Positions 33,940 to 44,300 of a stretch of 50,175 nucleotides of DNA are shown here, one piece after another. The stretch spans positions 1 to 50,175 of the forward strand of contig JALHQN010000029.1 in the NCBI GenBank assembly GCA_022841915.1, given 5' to 3'. The translations under genes were made by a program, and so were the position numbers. A model generated the notes under the pieces. That model was not told where the DNA came from. It did not search any database and saw nothing but the letters and a program-made list of their open reading frames with translations. Within the stretch, counting starts at the first letter, position 1. The number at the start of each line of letters is the position of its first letter. Source of the stretch: Burkholderiales bacterium (lineage in GTDB: Bacteria > Pseudomonadota > Gammaproteobacteria > Burkholderiales > WYBJ01).

Positions 33940-36900
33940 GTGTGCCAGGAGCTGTTTTCCGGGCTGCGCGCCGTCATGCGCGCGGCCCACGAGCGTTGCA
34001 TCGAGCGCATCGGCCGCGGCATCGCCGAGCATCCCTCACCCCGCCCGATCGCGCTTCGCTTCGCCGCGCTGCTCGCGGGTTTGTTGTTACCGTTGAGCGC
34101 ATGGTCCTTCGACCTGCAGGTTTCGTCCTTCATCGATACGCCTGACCCCGCCATCGCCGGAGGCCGCTTCACCTATGCCGTGGTGGTGACCAACGGTGCG
34201 GCCGATGCCGCACCCGCGTCCGAACTCACCGTCACGATGGATCCCAATCTCGTCGTCGACGGCCCCCTGCCGCCGGGCTGCACATTCGAAACGACGCCGC
34301 GGCAAGTGCGTTGTACCTTGCCTGGGCTCGCCGGCACCACCGCCACGACCCGCAGCTTCGATGTGAACCACAATGCACCGGGCTCGGTCGTCATCAACAG
34401 CACGGCCACGGTGAGCTTTCTGGCGGGCGATACCAACGCCGGCAACAATGCGCTGACGCAGAACACGACCATCAATCGCGGTGCGAACCTCGCCCTTTCG
34501 AAGGCCGCCGTGGCGCCCACGGTTCCCCAAGGCGGGCAAGCCACCTTCGCCATCGACGTGTCGAACGCCGGACCGGACGCCGCCCCCACAGGTGTGCAAG
34601 TCACCGACACGTTGCCGAGCAACCTCAGCTTCGTCTCTGCCGCGGGCGGGGGTTGGTCGTGCTCCGCCGTCGGCCAGACAGTCACTTGCCTGAACCCGAA
34701 CAATCTTGCTGTCGGCGCCTCGACCCCGCAGTTGTCGATCACCACTCAGCTTGCCGGTGGCATAGCCACGGGCACGGTGACCAATCCGGCAACAGTCGCG
34801 GCGATCGACAACCTTCTCGGCGACGGCAATCCGAGCAACAACACCAACACTGCCACCTTTCAGGTATTGCCGGGCGCCGATCTCGCCGTCGGCAAGTCGG
34901 TCACGACACCCGTGATCAGCGCCGGTCTCGTCACGTTCACGCTCACGCCGAGAAACAACGCAGGCAGCACGGCAGCCAATGTCGAAGTCGTCGACACACT
35001 GCCCGCCGGATTCACCAACATCGCAGCCAACGGCGCAGGCTGGACCTGCGGCGTCGCCGGGCAGACGGTCACGTGCACGCGCGCCGCCTATGCGGTCGGC
35101 GCCACCGACGACATCGTCATCACGGCCACGGCGCCCACCACCACGACGCTCACAAGCTTCTCCAATAACGCCACCATTGCATCGGCGACGCTGGATCCCG
35201 CGCCTTCGAACAACACGTCGAACACGGTCAACTTCAACGTGCAGCCCGACGGCGCCGATCTCACCATCGCGAAGACCAAGACGCCCAATCCGGTGGCCCA
35301 GGGTTCGTCGATGACCAGCACGATCACGGTGCGCAATCTCGGCCCCCAGGCGGTTCCCGCCGGCGGCACGATCACGGTCACAGAAACCGGGGCCGCAGGC
35401 GAGACGCTCAATTCGGCGAGCGGCACGGGCTGGACTTGCGGCGCCCCGGTCGGGAATGCGATCACGTGCTCCAGGCCGGGCCCGCTGGCGTTGAATGCCA
35501 CGGCCCCTGTCATCACGGTCGCATCGACCGCGACCGCATCGGGCACGTTGAACAATACCGCAACGGTGACATTGAGCGGCCCGGTCAGCGATCCGGTGGC
35601 CGCCAACAACAGCATCGGCGCCAGTTCGAATTCCACCTCGACCATCGCCGATCTGCGGCTGACCAAGAACGTCGATCTCGCGACGCTCACCACCGCGCAG
35701 AACACCCTCGTCTATACCTTGATCGTGACGAACGATGGGCCGGGCACGTCCACCAACGTCACCGTCACCGATCCGGTGCCGATGTTCACCAGCAGTTCCC
35801 TGCACGGCACCACCGGCGTCACCGCGATTGCAACCCAGGGCACCTGCACGGTGAACGGCACGAACGGCACCGTCACCTGCAATGTCGGCACGCTCAACAA
35901 TGCCGCGTCGGCCACCATCACGGTCACGGTCAATCGCCCGATGCGCGACGGCCCGTTCACCAATACCGCCACCGTCACCTCCCCGGACATCGGCGACCCC
36001 AACCCGGCCAACAACAGCGCATCGGCGAATACGACGGTCAACCCGATCGCGGATGTCGAGGTCACGAGCAAGTCGGTCACCCCGGGCACAGTACGGGCCG
36101 GCACCAACGCCACCTACGTGCTGAACTTCCGCAACAACGGGCCGTCCGCCGCGGCCGATGTGACGATCAGCGATCCGATCACCTCGTCCTCAGGCGTCGA
36201 CACGGGACTCACGGTGATCAGCGCGAGCTGCACCAAAACGGGCTGCACCTGCACCTATACGCCGGGTGCCATCGGCGCCTTCAACTGCACGGTCGGCACC
36301 ATGGCCAGCGGCGAGACCGCCAGCGCCACCTTCGTCGTCCGGCCGAACTTCGTCGCCGGCAATCCGACGAGAACCTTCAGCAACACCGCGACGATCGCCA
36401 CGACCACCACCGAAAGCAATGCCGGCAACAACGCTCTCACCGCCACGCTTGAGGTCCAGCCCGCCCTGCTCGATCTGGTCGTGAACAAGACCGATCTGGT
36501 CGATCCCGTCGGCTTCGATGCGACCTCACCGAACAACTTCATCGACTACCGCATCGCGATCACCAATAGCGGCCCCTCCTACGGCACCGGCATCCAGATC
36601 ACGGATACCATGACACCGGTCGCCGGCAAGAACCTCGAGTTCATCGGCCTTCAGACCACGACCTGCACGACACCGGCAGCGGCCACCTGCGCGGGCGGCG
36701 GGACGATCTTCGGTACGGCGACAGCCTTCGTCTGCGGCAACTTCGAGCTGACGGCGGGCGGAAGCTGCTCGATGGACCTGCGCTTCCGGGTGGTCGACGC
36801 GCCGGCCCTCGGAGGCGATACCTACAACAACATCGCGGCAGCCACCTCGAACGAACCGGACTCCAACGCGCTCAACAGCAGCGAAGGCGAGAGCACCACG

Positions 36901-39900
36901 GTGCGCGTGCGGGCCGACATGGAGGTCGTCAGCAAGACACCCTCCGTCGCCACCGTCGACATCAACCAGCCCTTCAACTGGATCGTCACCGTGCGCAACA
37001 ACGGTCCGGGCGACAGCGAACTCACCACCGTGACCGATACGCTGCCGGCCGGCATGGCGGTCTTCGGCGGAACGCCGAGCTACACGAAGACGGGTCCGGT
37101 CGGAGGCGCCAACTGCACGGTGGTCGGCCAGCTCGTCACCTGCGCCATGGGGCAACTGAACGCCGCGCAAACGGCGACGATCACGATTCCGGTGCGCATC
37201 ACGGCCTTCCCCGCTGGAGGCGTCGCCAACAACACGGCCGCCGTGAGCACGAGCGAAGTCGACTTCGTGTCGGGCAACAACAACCGCCTCGGGACGGTGA
37301 ACGTGCGCAAGTCCAGCGTGGCCGGCCGTGTCTACAACGATGCGAATCTGAGCGGCGCGTTCAATCCGGGCGAAGGGATCGCGGGCGTGCAACTCACGCT
37401 GAGCGGTACGGACGCCTTCGGCAATACGCTCTCGCGCATCGTCACCACGCAGCCCGACGGCAGCTATCTCGTCGACGATCTGCCGCCCGGCACCTACCAG
37501 GTCGTGCAGACGCAGCCTGCCGGATTCTCCGACAGCAAGGAGGTCGCGGGCACCGCGGGTGGAACCGTGCCGCCTGCGTGTCCGCCGGCCGGCAACTGCG
37601 GCGCCGGCGCTGCGCAGAACACGATCGCCAACATCGTGTTGCCTGCCGCGACCACCGCCACCGGATACGACTTCGAGGAATTCCAAGGCGCGACGGTGTC
37701 GGGCTTCGTCTACAACGATCGGAACAACAACGGACAGCGCGAAGCCGGCGAAACGGGCATCGCCGGCGTCGTCATCTCCCTCACGGGCATCGACTACGCC
37801 GGCAACCCGGTCAACCTCAACGCAACCACGAGCCCCACCGGCCAGTACACGTTCGCGAACGTGCCGCCCTCGGGCGCCGGTGGCTACATCCTCACCGAGA
37901 CCGCGGAGCCTGCCGGCTTCCTCGACGGCCAAGACCAGAACGGCGCAGGCGCGGGCAATGTCATCGCGGCGAGCGCCGGACGCCCGACGCCCGAAACGAT
38001 CACGCTTGCGGCCGGATCGGTGACCCCCGGGGGCACCGTCACGGAACGCAACTTCGGCGAAATCGAGAGCTCGACGATCGCCGGCACGGTCTATGTCGAT
38101 ACCGACGGCAACGGCGTCCGGGGCGGCGGAGAAACCGTCGGCATACCGGCGGTCGCTCTCGTGCTCACCGGTACCAACGACCTCGGTCAGGCCGTCAACT
38201 GCACCGTGACCACCAACGGCACCGGTGCCTACAGCTTCCCGAATGCGGCCGACGCCAACCCGGCCTGCCGCAGCCTGCGCCCCGGCACTTACGTCATCAC
38301 GGAGACTATCCCCGTCGGCCTGACCTCCACGGGGGCCCAGGTCGGCACCTCGGGGGGCACTGCAGGCGCGAGCCCCACCACCCAGTTCACGAGCAACGTC
38401 GTCATCGCGAACCCCGGCACGAGCGCCGGCAACTACAACTTCGGCCATCAAGGCACCCTGCTCGCCGGCTCGGTCTACGTCGACAGCAACAACAACGGCA
38501 TTCGCGATCCCGGTGAGCCGGGCATTCCCGGCGTCGCGGTGACCCTGTCGGGCAACACGGCCGGCAACGTGAACGTTTGTACCGTGCTGCCCGCCTGCAC
38601 GGCCACCACCGACACCAACGGCAACTACCTCTTCGCCAATCTGCCGGCAAGCAATGCGACGGGCTACACCCTGCGCGAAGCCGATGCCGGCAATGTGCCC
38701 AGCCCCATTCTCGCCAACTACGCCGACGGCACCGATCGCGCCGGCACCGTCAACGGCGTGCCGGTCGGCGCCGCCGGCAACGACATCATCAACGGGATCG
38801 TCATCGCCATCGGCCAGGTCGGCGCGAACTACGACTTCGGCGAGCGCGGGCAGTCGCTCTCCGGGCGCGTCTACACCGACAACAACAATGACGGCGTCGT
38901 GCAAGCCGCCGAGACCGGCATCGCGAACGTCACGATCACGCTCTCGGGGACCACCAACACCGGCGTCGACGTCTGCACGATCGTTCCGAGTTGCACCGTG
39001 ACGACGAACATCGACGGCAACTATTCGTTCGACAATCTTCCCTCGGGCACGTACACGCTGACCCAGACGCAGCCCACGGGCTACGCCGACGGCCGCGAGA
39101 CGGCCGGCAATCTCGGCGGCACCGTCGACAACGGCACGTTCACCGGCAATCCCGCGCAGAACCGGGTCAGCGGCATCGTCCTGGGCACCAACCAATCGGG
39201 CACGAATTACAACTTCGGCGAACAGACCTCGAAGATCCGCGGCTCGACCTACGTCGACACCAACGGCAACGGGCAGCGCGACAACGGCGAGGCCGGCATC
39301 GCCGGTGTGACGATCACTTTGACGGGCACCGACAATCTCGGCAACCCGGTGACCCGCACCACCACGACGGACAGCAGCGGCAATTACCTGTTCGACGGCC
39401 TGCGCCAGGGCACCTACGCCGTCACTCAGACGCACCCGACGATCTATACCGACGGCATCGACCGCGCGGGCACGGCCGGCGGCGTGGCGGGTAACGACGT
39501 CGTCACCGGGATCGTGTTGGGCGCGGGTGTGGATGCGACCAACTATGAATTCGGCGAACAGCCGCTCGCGCTCGCCTCGGTTGCCGGCCGCGTCTGGTTC
39601 GACACAAATCACGACCGCCTCGACAACGACGGCATCGGCGCCGGTCGCGGCAATTGGATCGTCGAACTCGTGCGCGCGGGCACCGTAGTGCAGACGACCC
39701 GCACAGACACCAACGGTGACTATCGCTTCACCAGCGTGACACCGAACACAGGCTACGAAATCCGCTTCCGCAACCCGAGCAACAACGCCGTGTTCGGCAA
39801 CCCGCGCGTCGAGGCCGGCAGCCTCGTCCCCGGCTCAGCAGTCGCCAACGGCATCATCGGCAACCTCAACGTCGTCTCGGGGGCGAACGTCGTCGGCCAG

Positions 39901-41361
39901 AACCTGCCGCTGGATCCGAACGGGGTCGTCTACAACTCGGTGACGCGCGAGCCGGTGACAGGCGCGACGGTCACGCTCAACGGGCCGGCGGGGTTCGATC
40001 CGGCGACCCACCTGCTGGGCGGCGCCGGAAACGTCGCGCAGGTCACGGGTGCCGACGGGTTCTATCAATACATCCTGCTCGCGGGCGCGCCCGCCGGCAA
40101 CTACTCCCTGTCGATCACCGCGCCCGCCGGCTTGCTGCCCGCGCCTTCGGCGTTGATTCCTGCGTGCACGGCAACCCTGAACGTGGGCGCGGCGCCCGAG
40201 CCTTCGCTGGTGCAAGCCGGCAATACGGCGCCGGCCATCGCCGCCCCGGCACACGATCCGGCCAATTGCCCGCCCACCTCGATCGGCCTCGCCGCCGGTG
40301 CCGCGACGACGCAGTACTACCTCGCCTTCGTGCTGACGCCGGGGGTCTCGGCGAATCTCGTCAACAACCACATTCCGCTAGATCCGGTGCTGGGGGGCGC
40401 GCTCGTCGTACAGAAGACGACGCCGATGATCAACGTCTCCCGCGGCGATCTGGTGCCGTACACGATCACTGCGACCAACACGCTGGCCGTCACGCTCAAC
40501 AACATCGACCTGCGCGACCTCGTTCCGCCCGGCTTCCGTTATCGGCTGGGCAGTGCGACGCTCAACGGCGTGCGCCTGGAGCCCGCGGTCGCCGGCCGTG
40601 AGCTGAACTGGCGCAATCTGACGTTCGCGCCGAACGAGCGCAAGACCTTCCGTCTGCTCCTGGTCGTGGGCTCCGGCGTCATGGAAGGCCAGTACGTCAA
40701 TCAGGCCTACGCCTCGAACAACATCGCCAACCTCCCGACCTCGAACGTCGCGACCGCGACGGTACGCGTGGTGCCGGATCCGACCTTCGACTGCACCGAC
40801 GTGATCGGCAAGGTGTTCGACGACAAGAACGCCAACGGCTACCAGGATCAAGGCGAACCCGGCATCCCGAACGTGCGTCTCGCCACGGCGCGCGGCTTGC
40901 TGATCACCACCGATGCGCAAGGCCGCTACCACATCCCCTGCGCCATCGTCCCGAACGAGATGCGCGGCTCGAACTTCGTCGTGAAGCTCGACGCGCGCAC
41001 GCTGCCCTCCGGATTCCGCGTCACCACCGAGAACCCGCGCGATGCCCGCGCGACGCGCGGCAAACTGGTGCGCATCGACTTCGGTGCGACCGTGCATCGA
41101 GTCGTCCGGGTCGAGGTATCGCGGGATGCTTTCGATGCCGATTCGGACACGCTGCGCCAAGAGTGGCGCGCTCGCTTCGATGCGCTTCCCGCCATGCTCA
41201 AGGCCACGCCGTCCGTGGTGCGTCTGGCCTATCACCTGCGAGACGAGGATCGCGCGCTCGTCGAGCGTCGAGTCCAGGCGCTGACCGAGGGGCTGCGAGA
41301 ACGATGGCGAGAGGAACGCGGGGGCTATGCGCTGGTGATCGAGCAGGAGGTGATGCCATGA
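33940..41361 (+). CDS. Giant DUF11/SdrD-B repeat surface protein
   Basis: 2473 residues, GTG start with AGGAG about ten bases upstream. A hydrophobic export signal (ALRFAALLAGLLLPLSAWSF) lies at about residues 29-49. Eight DUF11-like Ig domains follow (about 50-1120), each with the pattern ADLxxxK..., N-x-GP, VTDTLP and often a Cys pair (GWSCSAVGQTVTC). Six SdrD-B-like domains start at about residues 1127, 1253, 1380, 1508, 1640 and 1766, with calcium-type loops such as DTNGNGQRDNGE, plus related domains at about 1881 and 2288 and one further DUF11 domain near 2140-2270. The last 79 residues resemble a degenerate OmpA fold. Thr/Asn/Gly-rich composition fits an extended extracellular stalk. 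It overlaps the downstream outer-membrane gene. No LPXTG, T1SS or T9SS signal was seen. Confidence 0.9.
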   Translation: MCQELFSGLRAVMRAAHERCIERIGRGIAEHPSPRPIALRFAALLAGLLLPLSAWSFDLQVSSFIDTPDPAIAGGRFTYAVVVTNGAADAAPASELTVTMDPNLVVDGPLPPGCTFETTPRQVRCTLPGLAGTTATTRSFDVNHNAPGSVVINSTATVSFLAGDTNAGNNALTQNTTINRGANLALSKAAVAPTVPQGGQATFAIDVSNAGPDAAPTGVQVTDTLPSNLSFVSAAGGGWSCSAVGQTVTCLNPNNLAVGASTPQLSITTQLAGGIATGTVTNPATVAAIDNLLGDGNPSNNTNTATFQVLPGADLAVGKSVTTPVISAGLVTFTLTPRNNAGSTAANVEVVDTLPAGFTNIAANGAGWTCGVAGQTVTCTRAAYAVGATDDIVITATAPTTTTLTSFSNNATIASATLDPAPSNNTSNTVNFNVQPDGADLTIAKTKTPNPVAQGSSMTSTITVRNLGPQAVPAGGTITVTETGAAGETLNSASGTGWTCGAPVGNAITCSRPGPLALNATAPVITVASTATASGTLNNTATVTLSGPVSDPVAANNSIGASSNSTSTIADLRLTKNVDLATLTTAQNTLVYTLIVTNDGPGTSTNVTVTDPVPMFTSSSLHGTTGVTAIATQGTCTVNGTNGTVTCNVGTLNNAASATITVTVNRPMRDGPFTNTATVTSPDIGDPNPANNSASANTTVNPIADVEVTSKSVTPGTVRAGTNATYVLNFRNNGPSAAADVTISDPITSSSGVDTGLTVISASCTKTGCTCTYTPGAIGAFNCTVGTMASGETASATFVVRPNFVAGNPTRTFSNTATIATTTTESNAGNNALTATLEVQPALLDLVVNKTDLVDPVGFDATSPNNFIDYRIAITNSGPSYGTGIQITDTMTPVAGKNLEFIGLQTTTCTTPAAATCAGGGTIFGTATAFVCGNFELTAGGSCSMDLRFRVVDAPALGGDTYNNIAAATSNEPDSNALNSSEGESTTVRVRADMEVVSKTPSVATVDINQPFNWIVTVRNNGPGDSELTTVTDTLPAGMAVFGGTPSYTKTGPVGGANCTVVGQLVTCAMGQLNAAQTATITIPVRITAFPAGGVANNTAAVSTSEVDFVSGNNNRLGTVNVRKSSVAGRVYNDANLSGAFNPGEGIAGVQLTLSGTDAFGNTLSRIVTTQPDGSYLVDDLPPGTYQVVQTQPAGFSDSKEVAGTAGGTVPPACPPAGNCGAGAAQNTIANIVLPAATTATGYDFEEFQGATVSGFVYNDRNNNGQREAGETGIAGVVISLTGIDYAGNPVNLNATTSPTGQYTFANVPPSGAGGYILTETAEPAGFLDGQDQNGAGAGNVIAASAGRPTPETITLAAGSVTPGGTVTERNFGEIESSTIAGTVYVDTDGNGVRGGGETVGIPAVALVLTGTNDLGQAVNCTVTTNGTGAYSFPNAADANPACRSLRPGTYVITETIPVGLTSTGAQVGTSGGTAGASPTTQFTSNVVIANPGTSAGNYNFGHQGTLLAGSVYVDSNNNGIRDPGEPGIPGVAVTLSGNTAGNVNVCTVLPACTATTDTNGNYLFANLPASNATGYTLREADAGNVPSPILANYADGTDRAGTVNGVPVGAAGNDIINGIVIAIGQVGANYDFGERGQSLSGRVYTDNNNDGVVQAAETGIANVTITLSGTTNTGVDVCTIVPSCTVTTNIDGNYSFDNLPSGTYTLTQTQPTGYADGRETAGNLGGTVDNGTFTGNPAQNRVSGIVLGTNQSGTNYNFGEQTSKIRGSTYVDTNGNGQRDNGEAGIAGVTITLTGTDNLGNPVTRTTTTDSSGNYLFDGLRQGTYAVTQTHPTIYTDGIDRAGTAGGVAGNDVVTGIVLGAGVDATNYEFGEQPLALASVAGRVWFDTNHDRLDNDGIGAGRGNWIVELVRAGTVVQTTRTDTNGDYRFTSVTPNTGYEIRFRNPSNNAVFGNPRVEAGSLVPGSAVANGIIGNLNVVSGANVVGQNLPLDPNGVVYNSVTREPVTGATVTLNGPAGFDPATHLLGGAGNVAQVTGADGFYQYILLAGAPAGNYSLSITAPAGLLPAPSALIPACTATLNVGAAPEPSLVQAGNTAPAIAAPAHDPANCPPTSIGLAAGAATTQYYLAFVLTPGVSANLVNNHIPLDPVLGGALVVQKTTPMINVSRGDLVPYTITATNTLAVTLNNIDLRDLVPPGFRYRLGSATLNGVRLEPAVAGRELNWRNLTFAPNERKTFRLLLVVGSGVMEGQYVNQAYASNNIANLPTSNVATATVRVVPDPTFDCTDVIGKVFDDKNANGYQDQGEPGIPNVRLATARGLLITTDAQGRYHIPCAIVPNEMRGSNFVVKLDARTLPSGFRVTTENPRDARATRGKLVRIDFGATVHRVVRVEVSRDAFDADSDTLRQEWRARFDALPAMLKATPSVVRLAYHLRDEDRALVERRVQALTEGLRERWREERGGYALVIEQEVMP

Positions 41362-44300
41362 TGCGCCTACGCCCGATCGCACTCGCCGTGTGCGCCGTCT
41401 TCGGCGCCGCCCATGCGCAACAGCCGCACGCACCGGAGCCCTCGAACCGCGGCAAGATGCTGAACGAGGATGTGTCTTTCGTCCACGGCACGCCGCCCTC
41501 GACGGAACTGCCGCTGCAGTTCGCGCCGCCCGCGGGCTTGTCGGCGTCGGATGTCTTGCGCATGCGCGATGCCGTGCGCACCTTGCCGCAGAAGCCCCCG
41601 GTCGAAACTCGAAGCCTGCAAGACACGCTTACCGGCGCCCTCTTCGCTTCCGGACAAGACATCCTCACGGCACAAGCGCGAGCCCAACTCGACACCCTGG
41701 CCGCGAAAGTGCATGGCAAGGCCAAGCTCAAGCTCTCGATCGTCGGCCACACCGACAACGAACGCATCGGCCAAGCCGACACGCTGCGCCGCTTCAAGGA
41801 CAACCAGGGGCTCTCGGAGGCCAGAGCCGCCGCCGTCGCGGGTTACCTGAAGGAGAAGCTCGGCCTGTCGGCGGATGCCATCGCCATCCAGGGTCGCGGC
41901 GAGCGCGAGGCGGTCGCGGACAATTCGTCGCCCGAGGGCCGGGCACGCAACCGCCGGGTCGAGATCGCGCTCTGGTACGAGGAGACCACGGTCGGCAAGA
42001 CGCCACCGCCCAAGACCGAGCGTTATCGGGAAACGACGTCCTCGTGCGGCGCGGGCGCTTCGGCACGACCGGGCGTACCGTTCCGCGTCACCGTCGACGG
42101 GGTACCGATCGAAGAGGACAAGCTGCGACCGGAAGCGGACCGCGAGCGCTGCGTCGACGTGGCGCTGGAGCGAGCCGACATCCAGTTGAAGTACGACCCC
42201 CTCAACGTCTCCCCCGCCCTGAACGTCTGGACCACCCGCAGCGGCGTGCTGCGCGGCGCACCGGTGGAGTTCCACACCTACAGCAACTACATGCGCTGGA
42301 TACGCAAGGCCGAGATCCGCGTGTTTCAGAAGGGACAGGACTTGCTGACGGCCCCGCTCGCCGTCATCCCCGTGCGACTCGGCGCGACCACTGCCTGGCA
42401 ACCACCGACCGGTGCGCCGGTCGATCTCGTGTACCTGCTGCGGGTGTACGACGAGCGCAACCGCTTCGACGAAACGCAGGGCAAGTCCCTGGCGCTGCTC
42501 GAACGCGAGATCGGATTCGACGATCAGGACAAGCTCGAGCGCGAGCGTCTCGCGGGCTACGGCGAGAACAGCCGCCGGATCACGAACATCCCGGTGCGCG
42601 GCGGCACGGTCACCGTGAGCGGCACGGCGATTCGCCCCGATCAGACGGTCAGTGTGTTCGGCGGCGTCGTACCGGTCGATCCGACGGGCCGATTCGCCTC
42701 GCGACAGATCCTCCCGGCGGGCCCGCACAGCATCGAAGTGACGCTCGCCGAGAAAGACGGCAGCGCCACCACCTTCCGGCGCAATCTGAGCATCGCCGAC
42801 CGCGACTGGTTCTACGTTGCCTTGGCCGATATCACCGTCGGACGCAACCGCACGACCGGGCCTGCACGACTGGTCACCCAAGACACCTACCACTACGAGA
42901 ACAAGGTGTATGTGGACGGGCGCGGCGCCTTCTATCTGCGCGGATTGATCAAGGGCGAGTACCTCCTGACGGCAGCGGCGGACACGCGCGAGCAGCCGCT
43001 GCGCGATCTCTTCAGCAACTTCGCGTCGAAGGATCCGCGTTACTTGCTCCGGCGCATCGACCCGGACCGGTACTACCCCGTCTACGGCGACGACTCCACG
43101 CTGGTCGACGATGCACCCACGCAAGGCAAGTTCTACGTGCGCCTGCAGAAGGACGACTCGCATGTCATGTGGGGCAACTTCCAGACCGCCTGGACGGGGA
43201 CCGAGCTGACGCAATACAGCCGCGGCCTCTACGGCGCGAACATCGTCTGGCGTCCCGACGGTTCGACCAGCTACGGCGAGAAGCGCACCTCGGTCAACGC
43301 CTTCGCCGCCGAACCGGGCACCTTGCAATCCCGCGAGGAGTTTCGCGGCACCGGCGGATCGCTCTACTACCTGCGCCACCAGGACATCACGCTGGGCTCA
43401 GAGCGCGTCTGGGTCGAGATTCGGGACAAGGACTCCGGCCTCGTGTTGAGCCGAACACCGTTGCGTCCGGTCGAGGACTTCGAGGTCAACTACCTGCAGG
43501 GCCGCATCATCCTGCGCGCACCGCTGCCATCGACGGCGGATGGATCGACTTTAGTCCAGACCTCCACCCTCAACGGCCATCCGGTCCACCTCGTCACCAC
43601 CTACGAATACGTCCCGGGCGTCACTGCGCTCGACTCCAATGCGTATGGTTTGCGTGCGCACCAGTGGGTCAATGATCACGTCGGCATCGGCGTCGCCGCT
43701 TACAAGCAAGGCGAAGCCGGCAGCGACCAGCGCCTGCGCGGGGTGGACCTCACGTTGCGCTACAAGCCGGGCACCTACCTCAAGGCCGAGGCGGCGCGGT
43801 CGAGCGGCCCAGGCACGGATACGGCCAGCTCCATCGACGGCGGCTTCGGCTTCAATGCCTATGCGAGCAGCGGCCTGGCTGCGACTGCCCGCCGCCTCGA
43901 AGGCGGCGTGGAGTTGTCGGACATCAGCGATACCTTGAAAGGCCGTATTCGCGCCTATTGGCAGGACAAGGATACGGGCTTCTCCGGTCCGGGCCAGATC
44001 ACGCTCAATGGCGAAGGCATCGAACAGCGCGGCGCGAGCGGCGTCGTCGAGCTCAATCCCTCGACGGCCCTGCACTTCAAGGCGGACGATCGCCAGGCCA
44101 TCAGCCAGGACATGCGCGTACTCGAAGGTTCCGTGCGTCATCGCTTGACGCCCCAGTGGAGCGTCGGCGCGGGCGTGCGTCACGACGATCGCGACACGCG
44201 CATCGCCAACGCGAGCCCCATCCTGTCGCAGAGCGGGGAGCGCACCGATGTCGTGGTGCGCTTCGACTACCGTCCGCTGCTCGCACCCCAGGAAGCTGCG

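Noticed and set aside
36526-39612. 1028-codon minus-strand frame inside the giant repeat gene
   Set aside because: It mirrors the codon bias of the repeat protein (Arg/Val/Gly/Asp-rich), has no domain or ribosome-binding site, and lies wholly antisense to an obvious gene.
41367-43379. 670-codon minus-strand frame inside the OmpA/barrel gene
   Set aside because: No recognisable domain, and it overlaps a plus-strand gene with signal peptide, OmpA motif and good ribosome-binding site.
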